Below, piece after piece: positions 1-9,035 of a DNA stretch of 64,000 nt (its first letter is position 1; each line of letters opens with the position of its first letter). Made by a program: the position numbers and the translations under genes. The notes below the pieces were generated by a model that was not told the origin of the DNA, did not search any database, and worked only from the letters and a program-made list of their open reading frames with translations. Origin of the DNA: Flavobacterium weaverense (GTDB lineage: Bacteria > Bacteroidota > Bacteroidia > Flavobacteriales > Flavobacteriaceae); the NCBI RefSeq assembly GCF_003688495.1, contig NZ_REFH01000009.1, positions 310,001-374,000 of the forward strand. The letters are read 5' to 3'.

Positions 1-804
1 AACTAACTCTGATAGTAAAAATTTCTTTTTGTAGGGAAATGTTACTAATAACTGATATTTACTATTTCCTTCATTATCAGAAAAAATTGGAATTGAGTAA
101 GTAGCATCTTTATCGTATTTAAAATCATTAGATTTTACTTTTGTTGCTAGATTATTACTGTAAATACTAAATTCAAATTTAGTGTTCACACCAGATTCTT
201 CTAATTCCTTTCTTATAAGTTTGCTTAGTACTTCCTTAGTAACACGATCTTGTATAGGTAATACTGATGCAAAATCTTTATAGTAAATTTCGAATGATGC
301 GTTGTCAAGAACATCTAAATTACCCATCTTTTCAACTCGAACATCTGGGATCAAACTTTTTGACACACTCGATTTATCAACAGAATTATCATTATATACT
401 TCTGTTACTCGCTTAGAACTAAAACTTCTAAATTTTTCACTATCAAATTTTTTATCAAAGAACGTGGGCGAAATTTTAAAATCTTCAGCTGTTATACTGT
501 TTGAATAAACTATTGTTTTATTCGTCTTAAGATTTTTTTGAATGTATGTAAACTTTGTTATTTCGTCCTTTTGAGGCATTTTTCCCGTACTATCTTTAAT
601 ACGGTTAATCTTATCATAAAAATTATAGGCTTCCTGCTTCTGAATCTTATCAGCGACATTGCCAATTACTTGCTTTACATGAAACTTAAATTGCTCATCA
701 TTATTCTTAAAAGAAGTATTAAACCAATACACCTGAACAAGAATGATCCCAATTAGGGATAAACTCATCAACAAAACAAGTAATCTAAAAAAAAGTTTAT
801 TCAT
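1..804 (-). CDS. Sensor histidine kinase, N-terminal part (cut by window edge)
   Basis: The frame is open from an ATG at 802-804 to the window edge, giving 268 codons with no stop. It starts with MNKLFFRLL, followed by a hydrophobic segment at about residues 5-25. A long polar region follows, as expected for an extracytoplasmic sensor domain. Kinase motifs (H-box, ATP-binding domain) would lie outside the window, so they are not seen. The RprX-like assignment rests on this architecture and on its position next to coaE, which I recall as a common flavobacterial arrangement with an RprXY-type two-component system. A TAATTTTG promoter-like box at 810-817 lies only a few bases upstream, so the transcript could be almost leaderless. 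The exact family is uncertain; an exported protein with one N-terminal anchor is the safe statement. Confidence 0.6.
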   Translation of the reverse strand, partial: MNKLFFRLLVLLMSLSLIGIILVQVYWFNTSFKNNDEQFKFHVKQVIGNVADKIQKQEAYNFYDKINRIKDSTGKMPQKDEITKFTYIQKNLKTNKTIVYSNSITAEDFKISPTFFDKKFDSEKFRSFSSKRVTEVYNDNSVDKSSVSKSLIPDVRVEKMGNLDVLDNASFEIYYKDFASVLPIQDRVTKEVLSKLIRKELEESGVNTKFEFSIYSNNLATKVKSNDFKYDKDATYSIPIFSDNEGNSKYQLLVTFPYKKKFLLSELV

Positions 805-872
805 CGAAACAAAATTAGTATTTTAACAATATATTAAATAATACATTAACCAAACATTAACACCAAACACTC

Positions 873-1460
873 TTATTGTCTTTTCTCTAAAATTTTAAGA
901 ATTTCCTCTGCTTTTTGTTTAGCCTTATCAAGTGAGATATTTTCTATAACAAAATTGCTTTTAGAAATTCGCTGCTCATCAGTCCATTGCGCTTCCATCC
1001 TTTTTAATATAAGTTCGCGAGTGGTTTTATCGCGCTTCATCACGCGCTCGATCCTAATATCCACAGGCGCTGTAACCGCTATCACAAAGTCACAATTTTT
1101 ATGACTCCCGCTTTCAAACAAAATTGCTGCCTCGTATAACACAAATGAATTTGATTGATGTTGCAGTAACCAATTCTTGAAATGACTTTTTACTGCAGGG
1201 TGAACAATTGCGTTCAATATTTGTAATTTTTCAGGATTATCAAATACGATTTTAGCTAATTTTTCTCTAATGAGAATATCGTTTTCAAAAAGTGATTCTC
1301 CAAAAGCGTCTTTAATAGAATTTACTATCTTTATAGACTGCATTAATTTCCGAGCTTCATCATCAGCGATATAAAGCGGAATACCAAAAGAATGAAAATA
1401 ATTAGCAATAGTTGTTTTACCACTTCCTATTCCACCTGTCAATCCAATAATTTTAGTCAT
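873..1460 (-). CDS. coaE: Dephospho-CoA kinase
   Basis: Catalyses the last step of coenzyme A synthesis, phosphorylating the 3'-hydroxyl of dephospho-CoA with ATP in the cytoplasm. The 195-residue length is normal for the family. A P-loop of the form GGIGSGKT lies at residues 9-16. The CoaE hallmarks IADDEARKL and HPAVKSHF, and a KRD-type lid region, follow in order. It lies 2 bp downstream of the glycosyltransferase stop-to-start junction on the same strand, so the two are probably co-transcribed. coaBC of the same pathway is nearby at 6563-7777 but in a separate unit. Confidence 0.96.
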   Translation of the reverse strand: MTKIIGLTGGIGSGKTTIANYFHSFGIPLYIADDEARKLMQSIKIVNSIKDAFGESLFENDILIREKLAKIVFDNPEKLQILNAIVHPAVKSHFKNWLLQHQSNSFVLYEAAILFESGSHKNCDFVIAVTAPVDIRIERVMKRDKTTRELILKRMEAQWTDEQRISKSNFVIENISLDKAKQKAEEILKILEKRQ

Positions 1461-1462
1461 AA

Positions 1463-2464
1463 CTATATTTTGAAAAATAATTCTGGAAAAGCTTCCTGCG
1501 GTTTTTGTTTTAAAATAATAACTTTAAAGTAGGATTTCATAAATCCAGTTCCGTATCCATAAAACTGATTCCAAACGGCGATGAGCGATAAATAACCAAT
1601 TTTAATACTCTTATTTTGATAAGAGGACACCAAGAACAATACCAAAAAGTAAATAAAGTACAGTTGCAGTAAATAATCAAAATTATAGAACAACATTAAA
1701 AATATGGATACTATTAGTCCTATTAAAAATGCAGAAGGAAAGAAAAAAGTTAATTTATTGTATTTTGGGTACCAACTGTTCAATATAGGTCTCGCTTTAC
1801 CAAATTTGTTTACCTGTATAGAAAACTTATTCCAGTCAATTCTTCTCTTATGATATACATACGCATTTGGAAAGAGTTTAGTTTCAAAACCTAAATTCCA
1901 TAATCGAATTGATAAGTCGGGATCTTCTCCTGGATGGATGTTTCCAAAGCCTTGAGATGCTTCAAAAGCTTTTTTAGACAATCCCATATTAAAACTTCGA
2001 GGTTGAAACTTGTCTAGTTTTTCTGAACCACCTCTAATTCCTCCTGTTGTAAGGAAAGAAGTCATAGCAAAATTAATCGCTTTTTGGATGTCTGAAAAGC
2101 TATCTAGTGCTCTATCCGGACCTCCAAAACAGTCCACGTAATTTTGCTTCAAAGCCTTATCGACTTCAACTAAATAGTTAGATGGAATAATGCAATCAGA
2201 ATCAAAAATGATAAAATAATCACCACGCGCTTTTCTCATTCCATAATTGCGCGAGTCACCAGGTCCTGAATTTTCCTTAAAGTAATAGGAGATTGTTAAA
2301 CGATCGCTGTATTTTTCTGCCACATCGTTACACAATAAAGTGGAACCATCTTCAACAAGTACGATTTCGAAAATGTCTTTATAAGTTGATTGTGCTAAAC
2401 TTTCCAACAGTTCATCCACTTCATCCGGACGATTATAAACAGGTATTATTAAGGAGAAAAACAT
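1463..2464 (-). CDS. Family 2 glycosyltransferase, membrane-anchored
   Basis: A GT-A fold transferase that should move a sugar from a nucleotide sugar onto a lipid or glycan acceptor at the inner membrane. It starts with the typical FFSLIIPVYNRPDEV strand-loop. It has VEDGS near residue 38 and a DSD metal-binding motif at residues 88-90. A later GEDPD segment matches the acceptor-side acidic motif of GT2 enzymes. Two hydrophobic segments at about residues 240-280 suggest membrane anchoring. The 333 residues fit single-domain GT2 proteins. Substrate and product cannot be told from the sequence, and the neighbours (coaE, fabV) give no clue to a polysaccharide pathway. Confidence 0.88.
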   Translation of the reverse strand: MFFSLIIPVYNRPDEVDELLESLAQSTYKDIFEIVLVEDGSTLLCNDVAEKYSDRLTISYYFKENSGPGDSRNYGMRKARGDYFIIFDSDCIIPSNYLVEVDKALKQNYVDCFGGPDRALDSFSDIQKAINFAMTSFLTTGGIRGGSEKLDKFQPRSFNMGLSKKAFEASQGFGNIHPGEDPDLSIRLWNLGFETKLFPNAYVYHKRRIDWNKFSIQVNKFGKARPILNSWYPKYNKLTFFFPSAFLIGLIVSIFLMLFYNFDYLLQLYFIYFLVLFLVSSYQNKSIKIGYLSLIAVWNQFYGYGTGFMKSYFKVIILKQKPQEAFPELFFKI

Positions 2465-2531
2465 AAATTAGAATGGGTATTATTTGATTTTTTAGGCTTT
2501 AAAAATTTTAACAAATGTAATCTTTATCCAT

Positions 2532-2561
2532 AAAAAAACCACCAACTAAAAGTTGATGGTT
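2532..2561 (-). terminator. Intrinsic terminator of fabV
   Basis: Read on the minus strand, AACCATCAAC pairs with GTTGGTGGTT (one G-U pair) around a five-base loop and runs straight into a T7 tract. It lies 55 bp past the fabV stop and insulates the glycosyltransferase-coaE unit. Confidence 0.88.
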
Positions 2562-2615
2562 TTAAAATATTTTTGGACATTATTTCTATATTCCTTTAGG
2601 TAGAATATTGCATAA

Positions 2616-3806
2616 TTATGCAATACTTTCAATATTTACTAGTTCATTAGCGTCAGCTTTATAATCTACACCATCAACATCAAAACCAAATAAATTATAA
2701 AAATCTTTTCTATATCCTTCTAAGTCACCTAATTCAGATAGATTCTCAGTTACTGCTTGAGCCCACAACGTAGCAATTTTTGCTTGTACATCAGCGCGCA
2801 TTTCTAAATCGTCTACACGAATTCTACCTTTCTCATCTACAGGAACTTCCTTTCCTGTAAACAGTCTTTCTTGATATAATCGTTGGATTTGCTCAATACA
2901 ACCTTCGTGAATTCCTTCTTCTTTCATTATTTTATACAATAAAGAAATATATAAAGGAATAACAGGAATTGCAGAACTCGCTTGAGTCACTAATGCTTTA
3001 TTTACAGATACAAAAGCTTTACCATCAATGTCAGCAAGTTTTTCAGTAATTGCAAAAGCTGTAGCTTCAAGATGATCTTTAGCTCTACCAATAGTTCCTT
3101 TTCTATAAACTGCCTCTGTTAATGATGGCCCGATATAAGAATAGGCGACAGTGGTAGCTCCAGAAGCTAATAAGTTTTGAGATTTTAAAGCGTCAATCCA
3201 CATCAACCAGTCTTCTCCACCCATTACAGCTACTGTATTTTCAATATCGTCACCACTACTTGGTTGAATAGAAATTTCAGAAACTTTACCAGAGTGAAAG
3301 TCAACCGTTTTATTTGTAAAAACATCTCCAATAGGTTTCAAAACAGAACGATGCAGTACTGCAGTTTCAGGATTCATACGTACTGGCGATGCTAAACTGT
3401 AGATAATTAAGTCTACTTGTCCTAGATCAGCTTTTATTAAATCTAATGTTTGCTTCTTAATCTCATGTGAGAAAGCATCTCCATTTATACTTTTAGCATA
3501 CAAACCTGCTTTATGAGCTTCAGTTTCAAATGCAGCAGAATTGTACCAACCTGGTGAAGCAGTTTTCCCTTCTGATGGTTCTTTTTCAAAGAACACACCA
3601 ATTGTAGCAGCATCACAACCAAAAGCACTTGTGATTCTAGATGCTAATCCAAAACCTGTTGACGCTCCAATTACCAATACTTTTTTTGCGCCATCAATAG
3701 CACCCTTTGATTTTATATATTCTATCTGATTTTTAACATTTTGTGCGCATCCGTCTGGATGAGATGTCGTACAAATAAATCCTCTCATTCTAGGTTCTAT
3801 AATCAT
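2616..3806 (-). CDS. fabV: Trans-2-enoyl-CoA/ACP reductase (NADH)
   Basis: Reduces the trans-2 double bond of enoyl thioesters with NADH, the last step of each round of fatty acid elongation. The 396-residue length matches FabV rather than the shorter FabI. An N-terminal nucleotide-binding region holds VLVIGASTGFGLASR at about residues 43-57. Active-site Tyr234 and Lys243 are in the FabV spacing Y-x8-K, within VYRKGTIGRAK. The SLASPVRMNP segment is also typical. It is monocistronic, with its own promoter (3878-3907) and terminator (2532-2561). FabV enzymes are generally much less sensitive to triclosan than FabI; that is family knowledge, not seen here. Confidence 0.97.
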   Translation of the reverse strand: MIIEPRMRGFICTTSHPDGCAQNVKNQIEYIKSKGAIDGAKKVLVIGASTGFGLASRITSAFGCDAATIGVFFEKEPSEGKTASPGWYNSAAFETEAHKAGLYAKSINGDAFSHEIKKQTLDLIKADLGQVDLIIYSLASPVRMNPETAVLHRSVLKPIGDVFTNKTVDFHSGKVSEISIQPSSGDDIENTVAVMGGEDWLMWIDALKSQNLLASGATTVAYSYIGPSLTEAVYRKGTIGRAKDHLEATAFAITEKLADIDGKAFVSVNKALVTQASSAIPVIPLYISLLYKIMKEEGIHEGCIEQIQRLYQERLFTGKEVPVDEKGRIRVDDLEMRADVQAKIATLWAQAVTENLSELGDLEGYRKDFYNLFGFDVDGVDYKADANELVNIESIA

Positions 3807-3877
3807 ATTTGGTATTCTTTAAATTTAATATTTTATATATATTTTTAAACTAATATTTTTTTTTTGCCAATAGAAAA

Positions 3878-3907
3878 CAAATATAAAGTAAAATATTAGT
3901 TGAGCAA
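3878..3907 (-). promoter_or_regulatory. Promoter of fabV, overlapping the end of recN
   Basis: On the minus strand, TTG at 3907-3905 is followed by 19 bases and then TATATTTG at 3885-3878. This matches the Bacteroidota primary-sigma consensus TTG-N17-20-TAnnTTTG. The upstream element lies inside the last codons of recN. Confidence 0.75.
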
Positions 3908-5548
3908 GGCTTTTGCGTGATTTAAGGCGGAGTCGGAAACAACAGTTCCAGACAGCATTTGTGCAATTTCGACTATTCGATCATTATCATTCAGCAACTT
4001 TAATTCTGACTGTGTATCATCACCTATAGTAGACTTAGAAACTTTAAAATGAGCGTCACCTTTAGCCGCAATTTGTGGTAAATGCGTAATAGCAAAAATC
4101 TGCATTTCTTTACTCATTTCCTTCATTATTTCACCCATTCGTATCGCAATCTCACCAGAAACTCCAGTATCAATTTCGTCAAAAATAAGTGTAGGCAGTT
4201 TCGAATATTTAGCTAATATTGCTTTAACAGCTAGCATTATTCGAGACATCTCTCCTCCTGAAGCTACTTTTTTTAATATTCCAAAATCAGTTCCTTTATT
4301 AGCTGAAAATAAAAACTGAAGTACATCTTTTCCATTACTATAATAACTTTCGCTCTGCGTTATATCAATTTGGAACCGAACATTTGGCATTCCTAGAGTG
4401 GCCAAAATAGAAATTAATTTTTCAGATAAAACTGGAATAAATCTAAATCTATTTTTATGAATTGTATCAGCTAACTTATCTAATTTACTTCCTTGTTTTT
4501 CAATTGTTGTGGTCAACTTTAAAATTTCTTCTTCAATATTTCCCAATTCTAAAACCGAATTTTCAAGATTAGTTTGAATTTCGATAAGACCTTCTACAGT
4601 TGCAACTTGATGTTTCTTTTGTAAAGTAAAAATAACTTGTAGCTTTTGACTTATTAGGTCAAGTTGTTCTGGATCATTGACTAACTTTTCAGAACAACGA
4701 CTCATTTCTTGTGAGATATCGTCAAACTCAATTGTTAAGCTAGTGATTCGCTCTAAAAGCGAACTGTAATCAGAAGAAAATGTTGCTATTTTTTGTAGCG
4801 CAACTTTAATTTCCTTTAAATTATTACTGACTCCTATTTGTTCCTCATTGGCAACAGCCAAAGCTTTATCAATAGACTCTTTAATAATTTCAACGTTATT
4901 TAATTTCTCAAACTCTGATTCTAAAATCTCTTGATCACCCGCTTTTAATTGCGCTGCAACTAATTCATCTAATAAGAAAGTGTTGTAATCTTGCTCTTTT
5001 TGTGAATCAGCCTGTCTTTTTTTAAGTGTATTTAATTTAGTTTTATCAGCTTTGAAACTTTTTAAAATCAATTGATAATCACTAATAGTTTCCTTATTAT
5101 TAGCGACAGCATCAATTATTTTAAATTGTACATTCTCATCAGATAGTTCTTGAGTTTGCTGCTGCGAATGAATATCAATTAGAAATAAACTTAACTCCTG
5201 CAATTCCTGAAGATTTACGGGACTGTCATTGATAAAAGCTCGAGATTTACCAGAAGGTAGAATTTCACGTCTTATGATAGTATCATTTTCATAATCTAAA
5301 TCATTGGATTCAAAAAAGGATTCCAAATTATATTTTACAATATCAAAATGCGCTTCAATAATACATTTTTCTTCCTTATTCTTTAGAGAAGTCAAATCAG
5401 CTCTTTTTCCTAAAACTAATCCTATTGCGCCTAAAATTATAGATTTTCCCGCACCTGTTTCTCCTGTAATAGTAGAGAAGCCTTTGGAAAAATCAATGCT
5501 AAGCTTTTCTATTAAAGCATAGTTTTTAATCGAAAGTGACGTTATCAT
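3896..5548 (-). CDS. recN: DNA repair protein RecN
   Basis: An SMC-like ATPase that acts in recombinational repair of double-strand breaks. The Walker A motif GETGAGKS is at residues 29-36. A long coiled-coil-like middle region rich in Glu, Lys and Leu spans roughly residues 150-370. The C-terminal half has the ABC signature region ASGGEMSRIMLA and the Walker B strand LIFDEIDTGVSG. The length of 550 residues is normal. It is the distal gene of a minus-strand run bamD-rpoZ-coaBC-porD-recN, 55 bp after the preceding stop. Confidence 0.97.
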   Translation of the reverse strand: MITSLSIKNYALIEKLSIDFSKGFSTITGETGAGKSIILGAIGLVLGKRADLTSLKNKEEKCIIEAHFDIVKYNLESFFESNDLDYENDTIIRREILPSGKSRAFINDSPVNLQELQELSLFLIDIHSQQQTQELSDENVQFKIIDAVANNKETISDYQLILKSFKADKTKLNTLKKRQADSQKEQDYNTFLLDELVAAQLKAGDQEILESEFEKLNNVEIIKESIDKALAVANEEQIGVSNNLKEIKVALQKIATFSSDYSSLLERITSLTIEFDDISQEMSRCSEKLVNDPEQLDLISQKLQVIFTLQKKHQVATVEGLIEIQTNLENSVLELGNIEEEILKLTTTIEKQGSKLDKLADTIHKNRFRFIPVLSEKLISILATLGMPNVRFQIDITQSESYYSNGKDVLQFLFSANKGTDFGILKKVASGGEMSRIMLAVKAILAKYSKLPTLIFDEIDTGVSGEIAIRMGEIMKEMSKEMQIFAITHLPQIAAKGDAHFKVSKSTIGDDTQSELKLLNDNDRIVEIAQMLSGTVVSDSALNHAKALLN

Positions 5549-5603
5549 TTATATATTTTTATTGCAATGAAGAGTGAATTTATCAAGAATTTCTTGAAAT
5601 CAA

Positions 5604-6488
5604 TTAATAAGTAATTGATGACCATTTACTCGTGTTCAAAGGAGATATTCTATTCAAATTATCAGTTAAATCAGAAATCGTTATACTTGGTCCACCTGAA
5701 AAAACAGAGACGATTTCATCTGATTTAGCATCAAAAAACACTCTGGTTAAAAAAGCGTTCGGCCTTGTGGCATTTAGTTTTGATAGATTAACAAGAGCTG
5801 TTTTTATCTTTTCTTTAGAAGCTTTCAAATCCTTAGTCATTAAATCCATCCCAGTATGATAATCAAACATTGTTAGTCTAACTTGTTTAAATGTTGGAGA
5901 TAGAAGATCGTTTATTAAAAAGTAACGTGTTTGATTTCCATCACCTTGTCCCCAACCTTTTGAACCACTTTGCTGCGCAACATTTGCAATATTTTGCGCA
6001 ATTTCTAAGCTACTGTCTCCTGATTGCAATGCGAAAGTATCTGAATCAAGTCCTAATATAACGTAGCTGTAAAAAGCAAGTACTGAAACTAAGTTCGAGT
6101 CAAATGTCGTAGGATTAAATGTTAAGTTTTCAAATTCTGTATATCTAAAATTAAAATCTTTATCATTAAAATTTAAAACAGGAGAAGAATACGAGGAATT
6201 ATAAATTGGTCTTGCTGATTGAACTTGGATAGTTGCCGTAAACTGATCAGAAGCGTTTGAATTGATCGTAATGTACATCGAACAGTTCACTTTTTCATTT
6301 TGTTTAAAAGCAATTCCTGTCCAATCCGTTTTATTGACAAATTCAGTTATAGATGTTTCTAGAGTTTTAAAAACTTGCTGATTTGTAACACTCAATCTTT
6401 GCGAATCTACAGTCACAGTACAATTCAATTGCTGAGCTTGAGCAAATGCAACTGTTAAGAAAATTAGAAAAGTAACTATTTTATTCAT
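5604..6488 (-). CDS. porD: DUF4835 family protein, PorD-type T9SS component
   Basis: A secreted protein of about 294 residues. The start is placed at the ATG at 6486-6488, because it gives MNKIVTFLIFLTVAFAQAQ, a clean Sec signal peptide; an upstream extension to 6530 would bury it. The mature part contains repeated beta-strand-like stretches and no enzymatic motif that I recognise. It belongs to the DUF4835 family, which I recall being annotated as the type IX secretion protein PorD in Flavobacteriaceae, normally between coaBC and recN, exactly as here. The functional link to T9SS comes from that family annotation and cannot be read from this sequence. Confidence 0.8.
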   Translation of the reverse strand: MNKIVTFLIFLTVAFAQAQQLNCTVTVDSQRLSVTNQQVFKTLETSITEFVNKTDWTGIAFKQNEKVNCSMYITINSNASDQFTATIQVQSARPIYNSSYSSPVLNFNDKDFNFRYTEFENLTFNPTTFDSNLVSVLAFYSYVILGLDSDTFALQSGDSSLEIAQNIANVAQQSGSKGWGQGDGNQTRYFLINDLLSPTFKQVRLTMFDYHTGMDLMTKDLKASKEKIKTALVNLSKLNATRPNAFLTRVFFDAKSDEIVSVFSGGPSITISDLTDNLNRISPLNTSKWSSITY

Positions 6489-6562
6489 TTTACGTTTTTT
6501 GTTTTCAGTTGTACATCTTAGAAATGGCAAATAATATGAGCTTAGTTTTAAATACTTTACTA

Positions 6563-7777
6563 CTATTTAATTCCAAAATGAGCTATTACTTTTTTCAAAA
6601 TATCATCTGCAACCGCTTGTTTAGACTTTAATTCCATGGCTTCGATACGAAAAGACTTATCTATAAAAGTTACTTTATTTGTTTCTTTACCAAATCCTGC
6701 GCCTTCATCCTGTAAAGAATTCAGAACTATCAAATCTAAGTTTTTTTTCTGAATTTTCAACTTTGCATTTTCAATTTCATTTTCAGTTTCCAAAGCAAAA
6801 CCAATGAGAAACTGATTCTTCTTTTGGGATCCCAGAGAAGCTAAAATGTCTTTTGTTTTTTCTAATTCGATGACAAAACTATCGGCTGCCTTTTTAATCT
6901 TTTGTTCCGCAACATATTTTGGTCTATAATCAGCAACGGCTGCTGCTGCAATCATTACATCAACATCATCGTAAACATCGTGACAAGCATTAAACATTTC
7001 CTCGGCAGAAACTACTTCAATTAAATTTATTAAAGGATTTGACACTTTACAGTGCGTAGGTCCAGATACTAAAGTTACTGATGCTCCTAAGTTGGCAGCA
7101 CTATTAGCAATATCAAAACCCATTTTTCCAGACGAATGATTTCCAATGAAACGCACGGGATCGATTGCTTCATAAGTAGGTCCGGCGGTAATTAATATTT
7201 TTTTTCCTTTTAAAGGAAGTTTACTTTCTAAATCAGCTTCGATAAAAGAAACTATTGTTGCTGGTTCAGCCATTCTTCCTTCGCCAGATAAACCACTAGC
7301 TAATTCACCGTTTTCAGCGGGAATTATAATGTTTCCAAAATGATTTAAGGAAGCAAAATTATTAATCGTAGAAGAATGCTTATACATATCTAAGTCCATT
7401 GCAGGAGCAAAATAAACAGGACATTTTGCTGATAGATAAGCGGCAAGTAATAAGTTATCGCAAGTTCCATTTACCATTTTGGATAATGTATTTGCTGTAG
7501 CGGGAGCAATAACCATCAAATCAGCCCAAAGAGCTAATTCTACATGATTATTCCATTTTTCATTTTCGTTTTCTTCATTATAGAAACTAGAAAATACGGG
7601 ATTTTTTGATAAAGTAGATAACGTTAACGGCGTTATAAAATCCTTAGAAGCAGGTGTCATTATCACTTGGACATGTGCACCTGCTTTTATAAAGAGTCGT
7701 ACTAATGAGGCTGTTTTATAGGCTGCAATTCCACCAGAAATTCCTAGTAAAATTTTCTTACCATTTAAAACTGACAT
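6563..7777 (-). CDS. coaBC: Bifunctional phosphopantothenoylcysteine decarboxylase / phosphopantothenate-cysteine ligase
   Basis: Joins cysteine to 4'-phosphopantothenate and then decarboxylates the product to 4'-phosphopantetheine, two central steps of CoA synthesis. The start is set at the ATG at 7775-7777 (MSVLNGKKILLGISGG). The longer reading would overlap rpoZ by 35 bp. The N-terminal flavoprotein half shows GISGGIAAYKT, the active-site His in NHVELA, and PAMDLDMYKHSS. The C-terminal CoaB half starts near KKILITAGPTYEAIDPVRFIGN and has AAAVADYRPK. The length of 404 residues is standard. Confidence 0.97.
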   Translation of the reverse strand: MSVLNGKKILLGISGGIAAYKTASLVRLFIKAGAHVQVIMTPASKDFITPLTLSTLSKNPVFSSFYNEENENEKWNNHVELALWADLMVIAPATANTLSKMVNGTCDNLLLAAYLSAKCPVYFAPAMDLDMYKHSSTINNFASLNHFGNIIIPAENGELASGLSGEGRMAEPATIVSFIEADLESKLPLKGKKILITAGPTYEAIDPVRFIGNHSSGKMGFDIANSAANLGASVTLVSGPTHCKVSNPLINLIEVVSAEEMFNACHDVYDDVDVMIAAAAVADYRPKYVAEQKIKKAADSFVIELEKTKDILASLGSQKKNQFLIGFALETENEIENAKLKIQKKNLDLIVLNSLQDEGAGFGKETNKVTFIDKSFRIEAMELKSKQAVADDILKKVIAHFGIK

Positions 7778-7784
7778 CGTACTA

Positions 7785-8102
7785 TTATTTGTTAGAATCT
7801 CTATGGTAAATTTTACCATCTAACCATTCTTGAACTGCTAAAGCGTGTGGCTTAGGTAGTTTTTCGTAAAATTTAGAAACCTCAATTTGTTCTTTATTTT
7901 CAAAAACTTCTTCAAGACTGTCATTATATGTAGCAAACTCTTCCAATTTTTCAGTCAGTTCTTTTTTAATTTCAGAATTGATTTGGTTTGCTCTTTTAGC
8001 CATAATGGTTATCGCTTCATACACATTACCAGTAGGTTCTTCAATAACTGTTTTGTTGTACGTTATTGTATTTACTGGAGCATTCGTCTTTTTTAAATCC
8101 AT
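7785..8102 (-). CDS. rpoZ: DNA-directed RNA polymerase omega subunit, Bacteroidota type
   Basis: A small subunit that helps RNA polymerase assembly. The 105-residue protein has the Bacteroidota-type sequence with a core around residues 18-60 (TVIEEPTGNVYEAITIMAKRA), where the Ala-Lys-Arg-Ala segment corresponds to the conserved omega helix. The C-terminal tail is acidic and helical. It lies 8 bp after bamD and 7 bp before coaBC, the usual arrangement in flavobacteria. No part is missing. Confidence 0.9.
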   Translation of the reverse strand: MDLKKTNAPVNTITYNKTVIEEPTGNVYEAITIMAKRANQINSEIKKELTEKLEEFATYNDSLEEVFENKEQIEVSKFYEKLPKPHALAVQEWLDGKIYHRDSNK

Positions 8103-8110
8103 GGCTTTAT

Positions 8111-8905
8111 TTATTTAGTAAATTTTTGTAAATCTTTTTCTATTCGTACTAACATTTCGTTAGCTACTTTTTTGTATTTTGTTTCAGCATTAAACTTCAT
8201 CAAATTTGACTGAGCAGTTTTAGCAACAAGTAATCTCTCTTCCATTTTTGCAGGAACACTATTTATACCTAATTGATACGCTGAATCAAACTTGTAAAAT
8301 AATGCATCTTCTTTATATGGAGTTCCTGGATAATCTGATATAAAGTTATCTAAAGCTACAATGGCTGCTTTGTAATCAGATATGGTGTTGTATCCTTTAG
8401 CATTTTCATAAACTTTCTTTTCAATTTTATCGCTCAATGCTTTTACAGCAGTATTAGCTTCTGCTAAATATTGAGAATTAGGATAATTGTCAATAAATGT
8501 TTGCAATTTATCTAACGCTTTATACGTATCTGTTTGATCTAAACTATAAACAGGTGAAAGCATCGAGTAACTTTTAGCTCCTAAATAAGCTGCTTCTTGT
8601 AATTTTTCGCTTTTTGGGTAACCTGAAACAAAGCTTTCAAATTGGTAACCTGCTAAATAATATTGTTTTGTTTTATAGTAAGACTGTGAAAACATATAGA
8701 ACAGTTTCTCTGCTTGAGGCTTTCCTCTATAGGCTGGAGCTATCTGTTCAAAAATTCGAATTGCTTTCGAATATTTTCCTGCGTCGTATAATTTAGTTGC
8801 CATTTCAAATTTAACAGCGACATCTTCAGTTTTTAATGCTTTTTGATACTCATTACAAGAACTAAAAACAGCGATAAGAAGTAATAGAGATATTATTTTT
8901 TTCAT
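8111..8905 (-). CDS. bamD: Outer membrane assembly lipoprotein BamD
   Basis: A TPR lipoprotein of the beta-barrel assembly machinery, on the periplasmic face of the outer membrane. The start at 8903-8905 gives MKKIISLLLLIAVFSSC with a lipobox ending at Cys17. The mature part consists of helical TPR-like repeats (for example AMKLYDAGKYSKAIRIFEQI-like and YPKSEKLQEAAYLGAKS segments). At 264 residues it is typical. It is the first gene of the bamD-rpoZ-coaBC-porD-recN run, with a good promoter at 8971-9000. Confidence 0.93.
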   Translation of the reverse strand: MKKIISLLLLIAVFSSCNEYQKALKTEDVAVKFEMATKLYDAGKYSKAIRIFEQIAPAYRGKPQAEKLFYMFSQSYYKTKQYYLAGYQFESFVSGYPKSEKLQEAAYLGAKSYSMLSPVYSLDQTDTYKALDKLQTFIDNYPNSQYLAEANTAVKALSDKIEKKVYENAKGYNTISDYKAAIVALDNFISDYPGTPYKEDALFYKFDSAYQLGINSVPAKMEERLLVAKTAQSNLMKFNAETKYKKVANEMLVRIEKDLQKFTK

Positions 8906-8970
8906 TTTTTTACTTTTTTGATGATTTCTTAGTTGGAACAACCTACGAAATCATACCGAAGTTTCGGTGG

Positions 8971-9000
8971 CAAATTTAGTTATTAATTTAGCGACTTCAA
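8971..9000 (-). promoter_or_regulatory. Promoter of the bamD operon
   Basis: On the minus strand, TTTTG ending at 8998 is followed by 19 bases and TAAATTTG at 8978-8971. This matches the Bacteroidota consensus. The predicted start of transcription lies about 60 bases before the bamD ATG. A small perfect inverted repeat, ACCGAA-GT-TTCGGT, lies at 8955-8968. Confidence 0.75.
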
Positions 9001-9016
9001 AATATATTTTTTGTTT

Positions 9017-9035
9017 AAAAAAAGACTGCTTTTTT
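9017..9035 (-). terminator. Probable weak terminator of dapA
   Basis: Immediately after the dapA stop codon, the minus strand reads an A-rich arm, CAGT loop, and T7 arm. The stem is A-U only, so its strength is doubtful. Confidence 0.45.

Noticed and set aside
302..756. Two plus-strand frames of 68 and 72 codons
   Set aside because: They lie opposite the sensor kinase frame, which is open over the whole stretch with a clear membrane anchor at its start.
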